The position numbers and the translations under genes were made by a program. This document shows, piece after piece, positions 8,449-16,941 of a DNA stretch of 59,245 nt. Numbering within the stretch: position 1 is the first letter of the stretch; each line of letters begins with the position of its first letter. This stretch comes from Aminivibrio sp. (lineage in GTDB: Bacteria > Synergistota > Synergistia > Synergistales > Aminobacteriaceae). The notes under the pieces are model-generated. The model made no database searches and was not told the DNA's origin. It saw only the letters and a list, made by a program, of their open reading frames with translations. The stretch covers positions 1-59,245 of the forward strand of contig NZ_JAESIH010000058.1 in assembly GCF_016756745.1 (NCBI RefSeq), given 5' to 3'.

Positions 8449-8904
8449 TTGGCCGAGTTTCGGGTAGCGGCAGGAGAAACTGAGGCACGGGATGGAGAAG
8501 TGCTGGTATACAGGCTCGAAGCGCGGAAGCCCTGTGTTTCCCGGCGAAAGGAGGACGCCTTCCTGTTGAAGACCGGCGACGAGGTGACCCAGGCAGCGGC
8601 CGAAGCGGGGCTTCCCTTTGAGGCGGTAACGGCTTTCCTGAAGAAGGCCGGGAATGTTACCGCCGTGCCGGTCAGTCTGTACGGGCCTCGGCGGGAGAAC
8701 CGGCAGGACGAAGGAAGAAGAGTGCTGACCGGCTCCGACAAGGGCGGGAAAGGAGGATCCCTCATGGAGGAAGAGAAAATCCAGTTCGAGGAAGCGAAGC
8801 TCATAGCCGAAGAGATCGCGAAACGGAACATGGACTATCTGCCCGACGAAGAAGAGGAGATCGTAACCCCCGACGAGCTGGAAAACTTGATGAAGGGTGA
8901 ATGA
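8449..8904 (+). CDS. Small acidic protein of unknown function
   Basis: I do not recognise this 151-residue protein. The start is TTG at 8449, chosen because AAGGAGGTG ends six bases before it; upstream in-frame starts have no ribosome site and lie within the divergent helicase gene. The N-terminal 90 residues are mixed, the middle is basic and low in complexity, and the last 45 residues are strongly acidic (DEEEEIVTPDELENLMKGE at the end). AGGAGG at 8751-8756 precedes an in-frame ATG at 8764, which could start a separate 46-residue product. The spacing and codon use support a real gene; the function cannot be inferred. Confidence 0.6.
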   Translation: MAEFRVAAGETEARDGEVLVYRLEARKPCVSRRKEDAFLLKTGDEVTQAAAEAGLPFEAVTAFLKKAGNVTAVPVSLYGPRRENRQDEGRRVLTGSDKGGKGGSLMEEEKIQFEEAKLIAEEIAKRNMDYLPDEEEEIVTPDELENLMKGE

Positions 8905-9008
8905 GAAGACGGTTTCCTCCTGTCGTCGCAGGGGGGAGTGTCCGCCTGCTCTGCGGTTCGCCTGGTGTGTAGACGAAACGAAACGATGAAGGGGCAGGGG
9001 ATGTTGTT

Positions 9009-10619
9009 GTGACGTGGGGCAGTGCGTTTCAGATAATCGGCGGAGTGGGGCTTTTCCTGTACGGAATCAAGCAGATGAGCGAGGCGCTCCAGTACATCGC
9101 GGGCGACAGGATGCGGCAGCTCATAGGATCTCTCACGAAGACCCCCATCCGGGGTGTCTTCATCGGTGCTCTTGTGGCCATGCTCATCCAGAGCAGCAGC
9201 GGTACAACGGTCATGACCGTGAGTTTCGTCCATGCGGGGCTCATGACCCTGAAGCAGGCAGTAGGGGTGATCATGGGCGCCAACATCGGAACCACGGTGA
9301 TCGCCCAGATCGTGGCCTTCAAGATCAAGGACTTCTCCCTTCCCATCCTGGGTATCGGAGTGCTCCTCGTCCTCTTCGGGAGGACCAAGCGGCAGAAATA
9401 CATCGGTAACGGCCTGGTGGGCTTCGGCCTTCTCTTCCTGGGCATGCAGACCATGGAAGCCTCCATGGTCTTTCTCAGGGACAGGAAGGATCTTTTCCTG
9501 GCCTTCAGCTCCAGCCCGCTGCTCGGCGTGTTCGTCGGAACGGCGGTCACCATGGTGGTCCAGGCAAGCTCGGCCACGATAGGTCTCACCATGGCCATGG
9601 CTGCCCAGGGCCTTCTCACCCTCGACTCCGCCATCCCGATCCTGCTCGGTGACAACATAGGAACCACCATCACGGCGGTCATCGCCTCCATGGGGGCCAA
9701 CCGGTCGGCGAAACAGGCGGCAGCGGCCCACGTACTTTTCAATGTCATCGGCGCCTGCATCTTCCTCGCCGCCCTTCCCCTCTACAAGCAGGTCATCGTC
9801 TCCACCTCGGGGGACATCAGCAGGCAGCTCGCCAACGCCCACACCATATTCAACGTGGCCAACACGGTAATGTTCCTGCCCTTTGTCTCCGTCCTCGTCT
9901 GGGTCATCCGGCACCTGGTCCCCGACAGGGGAGAGTCCTCGGCGGCCGGGCCCATGTACCTGGACATGAAGCTCATCGACGCATCCCCCGCCGCTGCGGT
10001 GGACGCGGTGAAGAAAGAGATCCTCCACATGGGCTCCCTGGCGGCGTCCATGCTCCGGGACGTGCGCCGGGCCTTCGAGGAAAACGACCCGAAGATGATC
10101 GACGAAGTGAACCAGACGGAGAAGGGCGTGAACGAAATCAACAGGGCCATCACCGCCTACGCCTCGGAAATCTGGCAGAAGGGCCTTTCCAGCGACCTGT
10201 CCACGGTGCTCGGCTCCTATATCAACGGTGCGGGGGACATCGAGAGGATAGGCGATCATGCCACGAACCTCATCGAGCTGTACGAGTACAAGATCGACCA
10301 CGGTGTTGAGTTTTCCTCCCTTGCCATGGAGGAGTTCCGGGATATGTTCGACAGCGTGGAGGATGCGGTCCGCCTGAGCCTCGAGTCTCTCGACGAAGAG
10401 GACGTGGCCAAGGCGAAGGAAGTGGACCGGCTCGAGGACGAAGTGGACCGGAAAGAAAAGTTCCTGAGGAAAAACCACATCACCCGGCTCAACAGGGGAG
10501 AATGCACCCCCCAGGGAGGCGTTATCTTCATCGACATTCTCAGCAACCTGGAGAGAGTCTGTGACCATGCCCACAACCTTTCCTTCATCGCCATGGACAT
10601 TTCGAAACTTCACCGGTGA
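9009..10619 (+). CDS. Na/Pi cotransporter family protein with PhoU-like C-terminal domain
   Basis: The protein has 536 residues. The N-terminal ~310 residues form two inverted repeats of membrane helices with paired signatures: ALVAMLIQSSSGTTVMTVSF with GANIGTTV, and VTMVVQASSATIGLT with GDNIGTTITA. The QSSS and QASSA motifs are the hallmark of NptA/SLC34-type sodium-phosphate cotransporters. The C-terminal ~200 residues are cytoplasmic and helical and resemble PhoU (GDIERIGDHATNL, LSNLERVCDHAHNL), which may sense phosphate or metals. The start is GTG at 9009, following a G-rich stretch. The next gene begins 46 bases after its stop, so the MATE gene may be co-transcribed. Confidence 0.88.
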   Translation: MTWGSAFQIIGGVGLFLYGIKQMSEALQYIAGDRMRQLIGSLTKTPIRGVFIGALVAMLIQSSSGTTVMTVSFVHAGLMTLKQAVGVIMGANIGTTVIAQIVAFKIKDFSLPILGIGVLLVLFGRTKRQKYIGNGLVGFGLLFLGMQTMEASMVFLRDRKDLFLAFSSSPLLGVFVGTAVTMVVQASSATIGLTMAMAAQGLLTLDSAIPILLGDNIGTTITAVIASMGANRSAKQAAAAHVLFNVIGACIFLAALPLYKQVIVSTSGDISRQLANAHTIFNVANTVMFLPFVSVLVWVIRHLVPDRGESSAAGPMYLDMKLIDASPAAAVDAVKKEILHMGSLAASMLRDVRRAFEENDPKMIDEVNQTEKGVNEINRAITAYASEIWQKGLSSDLSTVLGSYINGAGDIERIGDHATNLIELYEYKIDHGVEFSSLAMEEFRDMFDSVEDAVRLSLESLDEEDVAKAKEVDRLEDEVDRKEKFLRKNHITRLNRGECTPQGGVIFIDILSNLERVCDHAHNLSFIAMDISKLHR

Positions 10620-10665
10620 CGATGGAACGGGGCATAAGGAAGGCGGCGAAAAAGAGACCGGCCGA

Positions 10666-12024
10666 ATGAACAAAGAAAACTCCCAGTATCTCAGGATGAT
10701 TCAGATGCCCATCGGCAGCCTCATCGTATCTCTGGCCGTCCCGACGATAATCAGCATGCTGGTGACGGCAATTTACAACATCGGGGATACCTTTTTCGTC
10801 TCGAAGCTCGGCACCAGCGCTTCGGGCGCTGTTGGAATCGTCTTTTCCCTGATGGCGATTATCCAGGCTGTGGGGTTTACCATCGGCATGGGGTCCGGAG
10901 CGCAGATCTCCCGGCTGCTGGGTGCGCAGAAAACGGAAGAGGCCGACAGGATCGCGGCAAGCGGTCTTCTAGCGGCGGTCTCCTTCGGGACGCTGCTCTC
11001 CTTTTTCGGCCTGCTCTTTCTTGACGGCCTCATGCGCTTCCTCGGCGCCACGGAGACCATCCTGCCCTACGCAAAAGATTATGCGGGCTATATTCTGTAT
11101 GCGGCGCCGGTCATGGCGTCGTCCTTCCTGCTGAACAACATCCTCCGGGCCGAAGGAAAGGCCCGGTTCGCCATGGTGGGGCTGACGACCGGGGGACTTC
11201 TCAACCTGCTGCTTGATCCGCTGTTCATCTTCGGCTTCGAAATGGGCATCGCCGGGGCCGCCGTGGCCACGGCACTCAGCCAGTGCGTCAGCTTCTGTAT
11301 CCTGCTCTCATGGTTTCTCCGGGGCAAGACCATCGTACGGCTGGGAGCGGCGGGAATATCAAAACGCACCGGGACCTATCTCAGCATCCTCAAAAACGGC
11401 CTCCCCTCCTTCTGCAGGCAGGCTCTCGCCGCCACAGCCACGATTGCCCTCAACGTCAGCGCCGCTCAGTACGGCGACGCCCCCGTGGCGGCCATGTCCA
11501 TCGTCGGCAGGCTCTTTATGTTCGCTTTCGCGGTCAACCTAGGCATCGGGCAGGGGTACATGCCGGTCGCCGGTTACAACTACGGTGCGGGACGCTTCGA
11601 CAGGGTCCGGAAAGCGTTTTTTTTCACCCTGAAAGTCACGGTCATCCTGATGGCCATTTCCGGGACCGCCGGCTTCGTGGCGGCTCCGTTCCTGATCAGG
11701 CTCTTTATCAGGAACGATGTCGAGGTGGTGCGGATAGGCACGGGAGCCCTGCGGGCCATGTGCCTCGCCATGCCGCTGGTGCCGCTGGGAGTGGTCTGCA
11801 CCATGACATTCCAGTCCATCGGCAGGTCCTGGACAGCCACAGCGCTCTCCCTGGCCAGGCAGGGAATCTTCTTTCTGCCGTTGATCCTGGTTCTTCCGAG
11901 AGTTTTAGGGATAACAGGAGTCCAGATCACCCAGCCCCTCGCCGACGGATTGACCTTCCTGAGCTGCCTGCCCCTCGCATTCTCCTTTTTCAGGGATCTC
12001 GAGGCCCGTTTGAATGCCGGGTAA
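10666..12024 (+). CDS. MATE family multidrug/Na+ or H+ antiporter
   Basis: This 452-residue integral membrane protein has about twelve predicted helices in two six-helix halves. Typical segments are PIGSLIVSLAVPTIISML near the N-terminus, the conserved FFVSKLG region, GSGAQISRLLGA and, in the second half, GYNYGAGRFDRV. These match the NorM/DinF/MepA-type MATE exporters, which expel cationic drugs or metabolites using a sodium or proton gradient. The substrate cannot be read from the sequence. The start at 10666 is preferred because the preceding in-frame codons overlap the phosphate transporter gene; the ribosome site is weak. Confidence 0.85.
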   Translation: MNKENSQYLRMIQMPIGSLIVSLAVPTIISMLVTAIYNIGDTFFVSKLGTSASGAVGIVFSLMAIIQAVGFTIGMGSGAQISRLLGAQKTEEADRIAASGLLAAVSFGTLLSFFGLLFLDGLMRFLGATETILPYAKDYAGYILYAAPVMASSFLLNNILRAEGKARFAMVGLTTGGLLNLLLDPLFIFGFEMGIAGAAVATALSQCVSFCILLSWFLRGKTIVRLGAAGISKRTGTYLSILKNGLPSFCRQALAATATIALNVSAAQYGDAPVAAMSIVGRLFMFAFAVNLGIGQGYMPVAGYNYGAGRFDRVRKAFFFTLKVTVILMAISGTAGFVAAPFLIRLFIRNDVEVVRIGTGALRAMCLAMPLVPLGVVCTMTFQSIGRSWTATALSLARQGIFFLPLILVLPRVLGITGVQITQPLADGLTFLSCLPLAFSFFRDLEARLNAG

Positions 12025-12075
12025 CGGGGACTGCTCACAGGAGTGTTTTATGCCCGGCGGAATGAATTTTCATCC

Positions 12076-12117
12076 TTGACTTTTTCATTTTCTCCGCTAT
12101 GTTGGGGAAAACGTTTA
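12076..12117 (+). promoter_or_regulatory. uxaA promoter with overlapping operator-like palindrome
   Basis: TTGACT (12076-12081), a 16-base spacer and TATGTT (12098-12103) make a good sigma-70-type promoter. GGAAAACGTTTAAT directly downstream holds the palindrome AAACGTTT (12108-12115). A central CG flanked by A and T runs is typical of LacI-family operators, and this position at the transcription start would suit a repressor. The regulator is not in the window. Confidence 0.55.
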
Positions 12118-12166
12118 ATGAACGGATGCATTTTTTAACCATGGAATGACGAGGGAGGGACTACCC

Positions 12167-13654
12167 GTGAAAGAAAAGGAGAAAGACGACGTACGCTGTA
12201 TCCTGCTGAAGCCGGAGGATACCGTGGCGGTGCTTCCGGAAGGGGGAAAGTCCGGACAAAGTCTTTCAGGAACCGGCGTGGTGCTGCGGGAGGATGTTCC
12301 CGCGGGGCACAAGGTAGCCCTGCGGGGCATTCCCCGGGGTGAACCGGTGATCAAGTACGGACATCCCATGGGCCGGGCTTCCAGAGATATCGTCCCCGGC
12401 GAGAAGGTCCACGTGCACAACGTGGAGTCCGCTCTCCGGGTTGAATGGAGCATGACCTGGACCCCTTCGGAGGCCGCTTTCCGGGAACCTTCGGGCCCGG
12501 TGCCCACGTTTGCCGGATATGCCAGGGAACAGGGGGCGCCGGGAATCCGGAACGAACTGTGGATCATCCCCATCGTGGGATGCGTCAACGAATACCTGAA
12601 ATTCCTGGCCGACAGCTACACTCCGCCGCCGTGGATAGAGAAAGTCCGGGTGCTCTCCCACCCCTACGGCTGTTCCCAGCTCGGCGAGGACCTGGACAGG
12701 ACAGCGGCGGTCCTCGAGGGTCTCGCGAGGAACCCCTGCGCCGCGGGCGTCGTGGTGGCGGGTCTCGGCTGCGAGAACCTCCAGAGGGTTTTCATGGAGA
12801 CGCGGCTTTCAGACCTGCGAAAAGCCCGTTTTTTCTCCCTCCAGGAGGTGGACGACGACCGGCTGCACCTCTACAGTTTCCTCGACGAGCTGGCGGAGGC
12901 GGCTCCCCGGAAGAGAAGGGAGTTTCCCCTTTCGGAAGTGACCGTCGGGGTGAAATGCGGCGGCAGCGACGGCTTCTCCGGGCTTTCGGCCAACCCCCTG
13001 GTGGGAGAGGCGGCGGACATGCTCTGCGCCTGGGGAGGAAGAGTCCTGGCCACGGAGATTCCCGAAATGTTCGGCGCCGAGGACGTTATTGCCTCCCGAA
13101 TCTCCGACGGGGAGGTCTTCAAGGCCTTCGCCGGCACCATCAAGTGGTTTCGGGACTACTATGACGCCCACAACCAGCCGGTGTACGAAAACCCGTCGCC
13201 GGGAAACAAGGACGGCGGCATCACCACGCTGGAGGAAAAATCCCTCGGGGCGGTGAATAAGTGCGGTACCGCTCCAGTGACCGATGTGCTCCCCATGGGC
13301 GCCCAGGCATCCCGGAGGGGTGTCTCCGTGGTCTTCGGCCCCGGGAACGACCTCATCTCCGCCACCGTCATGGCAGCGAGCGGCGCCCAGGTCATCTTCT
13401 TCACCACGGGGCGCGGAACCCCCTATTCCACGGTGGTTCCCACCATAAAAATCTCTTCCAACACGGCCCTGTACAACCGGAAGCGGGGATGGATCGATTT
13501 CGACGCCGGCCCCCTGCTCTCCGGGGCCGACAGGAAGGAGACCGCCGCCCGGCTGATTTCACTGCTTGCTGAGACCGCCTCGGGCCGTCTCACGAGGAAC
13601 GAGGAGAACCGGACAGGGGAGATCGCCATCTTCAAAGACGGCGTTACCCTCTAG
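12167..13654 (+). CDS. uxaA: Altronate dehydratase
   Basis: The protein converts D-altronate to 2-keto-3-deoxygluconate in galacturonate breakdown. At 495 residues it equals the length of the E. coli enzyme. The N-terminal SAF domain (about residues 10-90) is followed by the large C-terminal domain, with IVGCVNEYLKFLADSY, HPYGCSQLGEDL, GLGCENLQ, VKCGGSDGFSGLSANP and GRGTPYSTVVPTIKI; its cysteines are typical of iron-dependent UxaA/GarD enzymes. The start is GTG at 12167, with GAGGGAGGG seven bases upstream; the in-frame ATG at 12146 lies before that ribosome site. The gene is followed by uxaB after 24 bases, and both probably use the promoter at 12076. Confidence 0.92.
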   Translation: MKEKEKDDVRCILLKPEDTVAVLPEGGKSGQSLSGTGVVLREDVPAGHKVALRGIPRGEPVIKYGHPMGRASRDIVPGEKVHVHNVESALRVEWSMTWTPSEAAFREPSGPVPTFAGYAREQGAPGIRNELWIIPIVGCVNEYLKFLADSYTPPPWIEKVRVLSHPYGCSQLGEDLDRTAAVLEGLARNPCAAGVVVAGLGCENLQRVFMETRLSDLRKARFFSLQEVDDDRLHLYSFLDELAEAAPRKRREFPLSEVTVGVKCGGSDGFSGLSANPLVGEAADMLCAWGGRVLATEIPEMFGAEDVIASRISDGEVFKAFAGTIKWFRDYYDAHNQPVYENPSPGNKDGGITTLEEKSLGAVNKCGTAPVTDVLPMGAQASRRGVSVVFGPGNDLISATVMAASGAQVIFFTTGRGTPYSTVVPTIKISSNTALYNRKRGWIDFDAGPLLSGADRKETAARLISLLAETASGRLTRNEENRTGEIAIFKDGVTL

Positions 13655-13678
13655 GACCGAGAAGAAAGGAGAATAACC

Positions 13679-14980
13679 ATGAACTATACGGTACTTCAGT
13701 TCGGTGAAGGAAACTTCATCCGGGCGTTTTTCGACTGGATGTTGCAGAAAATAGAGGACGCCACGGGGGATAAACATAAAGTCTTCCTGGTGCAGCCCAT
13801 CGACAGGGGCCGCGTGGAAGAGATCGTGGCCGCCGGGGAGTACCATGTCCTCCTCAGGGGGTATCAGGAGGGGAAATACCAGGAAATTCTCGACCTGGTC
13901 CGGGTGGTGGCCGGAGGCTGCAACCCCTTCACTTCCGCAGGGCTGAAAGCCATGTTCGAGGCCGCCATGTCACCGGACCTCATGGTGGTGACGTCCAACA
14001 CCACGGAAGCGGGTATCTTTTTCGAGGAAAAAGAAACGCCCCACAATTATCCCTCCCTCCTGGCGGCCGCCCTCGAAAAGCGTGCCGGGGCAGGGCTGCC
14101 TCCCCTCTCCATCATTCCCCTGGAACTGATAGAGAACAACGGTGCCGTCCTGAAGGACTGCCTGGAGAAATACGGCAGGCTGTGGAACTACGGCCCCGCC
14201 TACTTCAGGTATCTCGAGGAGTGCGCCTTCTACGACACCCTGGTGGACCGGATCGTCACGGGATTCCCCGCAAAGGAGTCCGCCGAGATCTTCCGGAAGA
14301 TCGGCCGCGAGGACAGGAACGTCACTGCCGGGGAACTCTTCCATCTCTTCGTCCTCCAGGGAGATAAATCCATCCTGGACATCCTTCCCTTCCACAAGGC
14401 CGGGCTGAACGCCGTGATCACCGGGGACAGGCTCTCCTTCTACCGGGACAGGAAAGTCAGGGTGCTCAACGGGGTCCACACGGCTTCCGTCCCGGTGGCC
14501 CTGCTCGCCGGCGTGGAATACGTGAAGGATTTCGTGGAGGACGAGCGTTTCGCTCCAAGGCTGAGGAGCCTGGTCCACGATGAAATCGTCCCGGCCTTTT
14601 CCGACGACCCCGAGGCGCACCAGTACGGGAATGACGTCCTCGAACGGTTCAGAAACCCCGCCCTCGAGCACTCCTTCCGGTCCATCGCCCTCAATTCGGT
14701 GGCCAAGTCGAACACGAGGCTCCGCCCCACCCTGGAGGGGTATTTCGAGAAATTCGGCGAGCTGCCTCCCGTCCTGACGGAATGCATTGCGGCCATGACG
14801 GAGCTCTATGACTGTGACGGCGTGAAGGAACTTCCCGGAGGACCCCTGGAGCTTTCCGACTACCGGCAGCTTCGGGGCCGGAGCCTCGAGGAAATGACGG
14901 ACAGCTTTTTCCCCGGTCTGTCCCCGGATCTCAGGTCGGCTCTTCTTTCCCGGCTCGGCGAGCTGCGGAGGGGCAAATAG
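13679..14980 (+). CDS. uxaB: Tagaturonate reductase
   Basis: The enzyme reduces D-tagaturonate to D-altronate with NADH, between UxaC and UxaA. This 433-residue member of the mannitol dehydrogenase superfamily starts with VLQFGEGNFIRAFFDWML, the dinucleotide-binding segment. It carries SNTTEAGI, PLELIENNG and the catalytic region VLNGVHTASVPVALLAG. The E. coli protein is about 480 residues, so this one is shorter but covers both domains. Mannonate oxidoreductase (UxuB) is a close relative; pairing with uxaA favours UxaB. AAAGGAG lies just upstream of the ATG. A strong bidirectional terminator follows. Confidence 0.9.
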   Translation: MNYTVLQFGEGNFIRAFFDWMLQKIEDATGDKHKVFLVQPIDRGRVEEIVAAGEYHVLLRGYQEGKYQEILDLVRVVAGGCNPFTSAGLKAMFEAAMSPDLMVVTSNTTEAGIFFEEKETPHNYPSLLAAALEKRAGAGLPPLSIIPLELIENNGAVLKDCLEKYGRLWNYGPAYFRYLEECAFYDTLVDRIVTGFPAKESAEIFRKIGREDRNVTAGELFHLFVLQGDKSILDILPFHKAGLNAVITGDRLSFYRDRKVRVLNGVHTASVPVALLAGVEYVKDFVEDERFAPRLRSLVHDEIVPAFSDDPEAHQYGNDVLERFRNPALEHSFRSIALNSVAKSNTRLRPTLEGYFEKFGELPPVLTECIAAMTELYDCDGVKELPGGPLELSDYRQLRGRSLEEMTDSFFPGLSPDLRSALLSRLGELRRGK

Positions 14981-15000
14981 TTCCGGTTCCGAATCCTTCT

Positions 15001-15049
15001 ATAAACTCAGCCCGGCCCTTCCGTTGGAGGAAGGCCGGGCTGAGTTTAT
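15001..15049. terminator. Bidirectional terminator between uxaB and the TRAP operon
   Basis: ATAAACTCAGCCCGGCCC is complementary to the right arm GGCCGGGCTGAGTTTAT, forming a stem of about 20 pairs with one bulge and a tiny loop. T and A runs on both sides let it serve uxaB on + and dctM on -. Confidence 0.85.
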
Positions 15050-15064
15050 TTTCCGTTTCCTTGC

Positions 15065-16366
15065 CTATTTCCCCATGACCAGCTCGGGAACGAAGAGGAC
15101 CACTTGGGGGACGAAAGTAATGAGCAGCAGCACCGTCACCATGGCCGCATAGAAGGGAAGCATGGCCCGAGTGGCCTTTTCGATGGGGATTTCCCCCACG
15201 GCGCACCCGACGAAGAGGGCCGAGCCCACAGGAGGCGTGCAGAGCCCGATGCCGAGGTTGAGCATCATCATGATGCCGAACTGGACGGGGTGCATCCCCA
15301 GGGTTCCCACCACCACGGGGAGGAGAATGGGGGTGGTGATGAGGATCAGGGGGGCCATGTCCATGATGCAGCCCAGCCCCAAGAGGAGCAGGTTGACGAG
15401 GAGCAGCAGGAGAACCGGGTTGTCGGTGATGGAGAGCAGAGCGCTCGTGGCGAGGGCCGGGATCTTCAGGTAGGACATGAGCCACCCGAAGGCCTTCGCC
15501 GCTGCGATGAGGCTCATCACCATGGCCAGGGTCTTGAGAGAGGAGTAGAGGATTTTGTTCATCCGCGACAGGGGGATTTCCCTGTAGACGAAGAAGGTGA
15601 CGAAGAAGGCGTAGACGCAGGCCACCGCCGCCGACTCCGTGGCCGTGAAGATCCCGGAGATGACGCCCCCGATGATGATGACGGCGGTGAATATTCCGAG
15701 GACCGCCTCCCTGGAGATCCGCAGTGCCTCCCTCCAGGTGTAGGGTTTTTCCTTGGGGTAGCCCCGCTTCACGGCGATGATGTAGCTGATGATCATGAGG
15801 GCGATGCCGAGGATGACTCCCGGGACGAAACCGCCGAGGAAGAGGCGCCCGACGGAAACGCCCCCCGCCGCGAGGGAATAGATGATCATGTTGTGGCTCG
15901 GGGGAATGATGATGCCCTGGCAGGCACTGGTGACGGTGACCGCCACGGAGTAGTCGGCGTCGTACCCTTCCTTCTTCATCATGGGGATGAGGATGGTGCC
16001 GATGGAGGAAACGTCCGCCACCGCGGAACCGGAAATGCCGCCGAAGAACATGCTCGCCAGCACGTTCACCTGGGCGAGGCCTCCCCGGATCCTCCCCACA
16101 AGGATGTTGGAGAAGGCGATGAGCCGCCGGGAAATTCCCCCCTCGCCCATCATTTCTCCGGCGATGATGAAGAACGGTATGGCGAGGAGCGAAAAGGAGT
16201 TCACCCCTTGGACCATCTGCTGCATAACGGCCATGAGGGGAATCTTCAGGTACATGGCGGTGATGATGGATGAAACCGCCAGGGAAAAGGTGATGGGCAC
16301 CTTGAGGACCAGGAACACTCCGAAAGAGCCGAGGAGCAGCCAAGAGGCGATCGTCGTATCAGGCAT
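15065..16366 (-). CDS. dctM: TRAP transporter large permease, DctM type
   Basis: This 433-residue membrane protein has about twelve helices and transports substrate delivered by the periplasmic DctP, using a sodium gradient. Typical features are the N-terminal hydrophobic scaffold, FFGGISGSAVADVSSIGTIL, PPSHNMIIYSLAAGG and GCIMDMAPLILITTPILLPV. It overlaps the end of dctQ by eight bases and closes an operon dctP-dctQ-dctM. It lies between uxaAB and uxaC, which supports hexuronates as the cargo, though no binding data can be read here. Confidence 0.9.
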   Translation of the reverse strand: MPDTTIASWLLLGSFGVFLVLKVPITFSLAVSSIITAMYLKIPLMAVMQQMVQGVNSFSLLAIPFFIIAGEMMGEGGISRRLIAFSNILVGRIRGGLAQVNVLASMFFGGISGSAVADVSSIGTILIPMMKKEGYDADYSVAVTVTSACQGIIIPPSHNMIIYSLAAGGVSVGRLFLGGFVPGVILGIALMIISYIIAVKRGYPKEKPYTWREALRISREAVLGIFTAVIIIGGVISGIFTATESAAVACVYAFFVTFFVYREIPLSRMNKILYSSLKTLAMVMSLIAAAKAFGWLMSYLKIPALATSALLSITDNPVLLLLLVNLLLLGLGCIMDMAPLILITTPILLPVVVGTLGMHPVQFGIMMMLNLGIGLCTPPVGSALFVGCAVGEIPIEKATRAMLPFYAAMVTVLLLITFVPQVVLFVPELVMGK

Positions 16367-16886
16367 CGGAGGAGCACCTCTCTCCCGAGAGTTTTTCGTC
16401 CGTGTCGGTATCTCCCTTGTCGAGGCCGAGCAGGTTCATGAAACCCTCGTAGAACACCAGGATGCCCGAGAGCACCAGGGGAAAGTACATCACCGAGGCC
16501 GGCATTTCTGTGGCTGGGAGGATGGACCTGCTCGTGAACCGGACGAGGATCCATCCATAGCGGATCATGATGAAGCCGAGAAAGAGGGTGACGGTGTCCG
16601 TGAGCTTCGCCAGAACGAAGTCCGCCCGGGGGGAAATTCGCTCCGGAAGAAGGCAGAGGCTGATATGAAGACGGTGTTTCACTCCGAGGGCAAGGGAGAT
16701 GAAGGTGAACCAGACCACGATGACGAGGGAAACCTCCTCGGACCACGGAATGCCTGAGTTCAGCGCGTATCTCATGAAAACGTTGGAAAAGATGAGAACC
16801 ACCATGGCCGGGAGAAGTAGTTTTGCGAAGGCCACGAGGGCGAGATGAATGAATCTGAAGGTGCCGGTGAGCAGTTTCAAGGCCAT
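16359..16886 (-). CDS. dctQ: TRAP transporter small permease, DctQ type
   Basis: The protein has 175 residues and four membrane helices. FSNVFMRYALNSGIPWSEEV near residue 30 is the DctQ signature, and ALGVKHRLHISL follows. It pairs with DctM in the membrane and is needed for TRAP transport. Its start lies 56 bases downstream of dctP, across a terminator-like hairpin, so dctP is probably made in larger amounts than dctQM. Confidence 0.88.
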   Translation of the reverse strand: MALKLLTGTFRFIHLALVAFAKLLLPAMVVLIFSNVFMRYALNSGIPWSEEVSLVIVVWFTFISLALGVKHRLHISLCLLPERISPRADFVLAKLTDTVTLFLGFIMIRYGWILVRFTSRSILPATEMPASVMYFPLVLSGILVFYEGFMNLLGLDKGDTDTDEKLSGERCSSDA

Positions 16887-16906
16887 TCCCCCCCGGAAGA
16901 AAAAAA

Positions 16907-16929
16907 GGGAAAGTCCTGAGGACTTTCCC
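16907..16929 (-). terminator. Hairpin with T run between dctP and dctQ
   Basis: GGGAAAGTCC and GGACTTTCCC form a perfect 10-pair stem with a 3-base loop. On the minus strand it is followed by a run of seven T. Its place inside the operon suggests partial termination after dctP or 3'-end protection of dctP mRNA. Confidence 0.75.
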
Positions 16930-16941
16930 CTGAAAAAAACA

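Noticed and set aside
8835-10673. 612-codon open frame on the minus strand
   Set aside because: It lies antisense to the clearly conserved Na/Pi cotransporter gene and has low-complexity histidine/aspartate-rich translation, typical of the shadow frame of a GC-rich gene.
15104-16273. 389-codon open frame on the plus strand inside the TRAP operon
   Set aside because: It is antisense to dctM with a histidine/aspartate/glutamate-rich composition and no homology signs.
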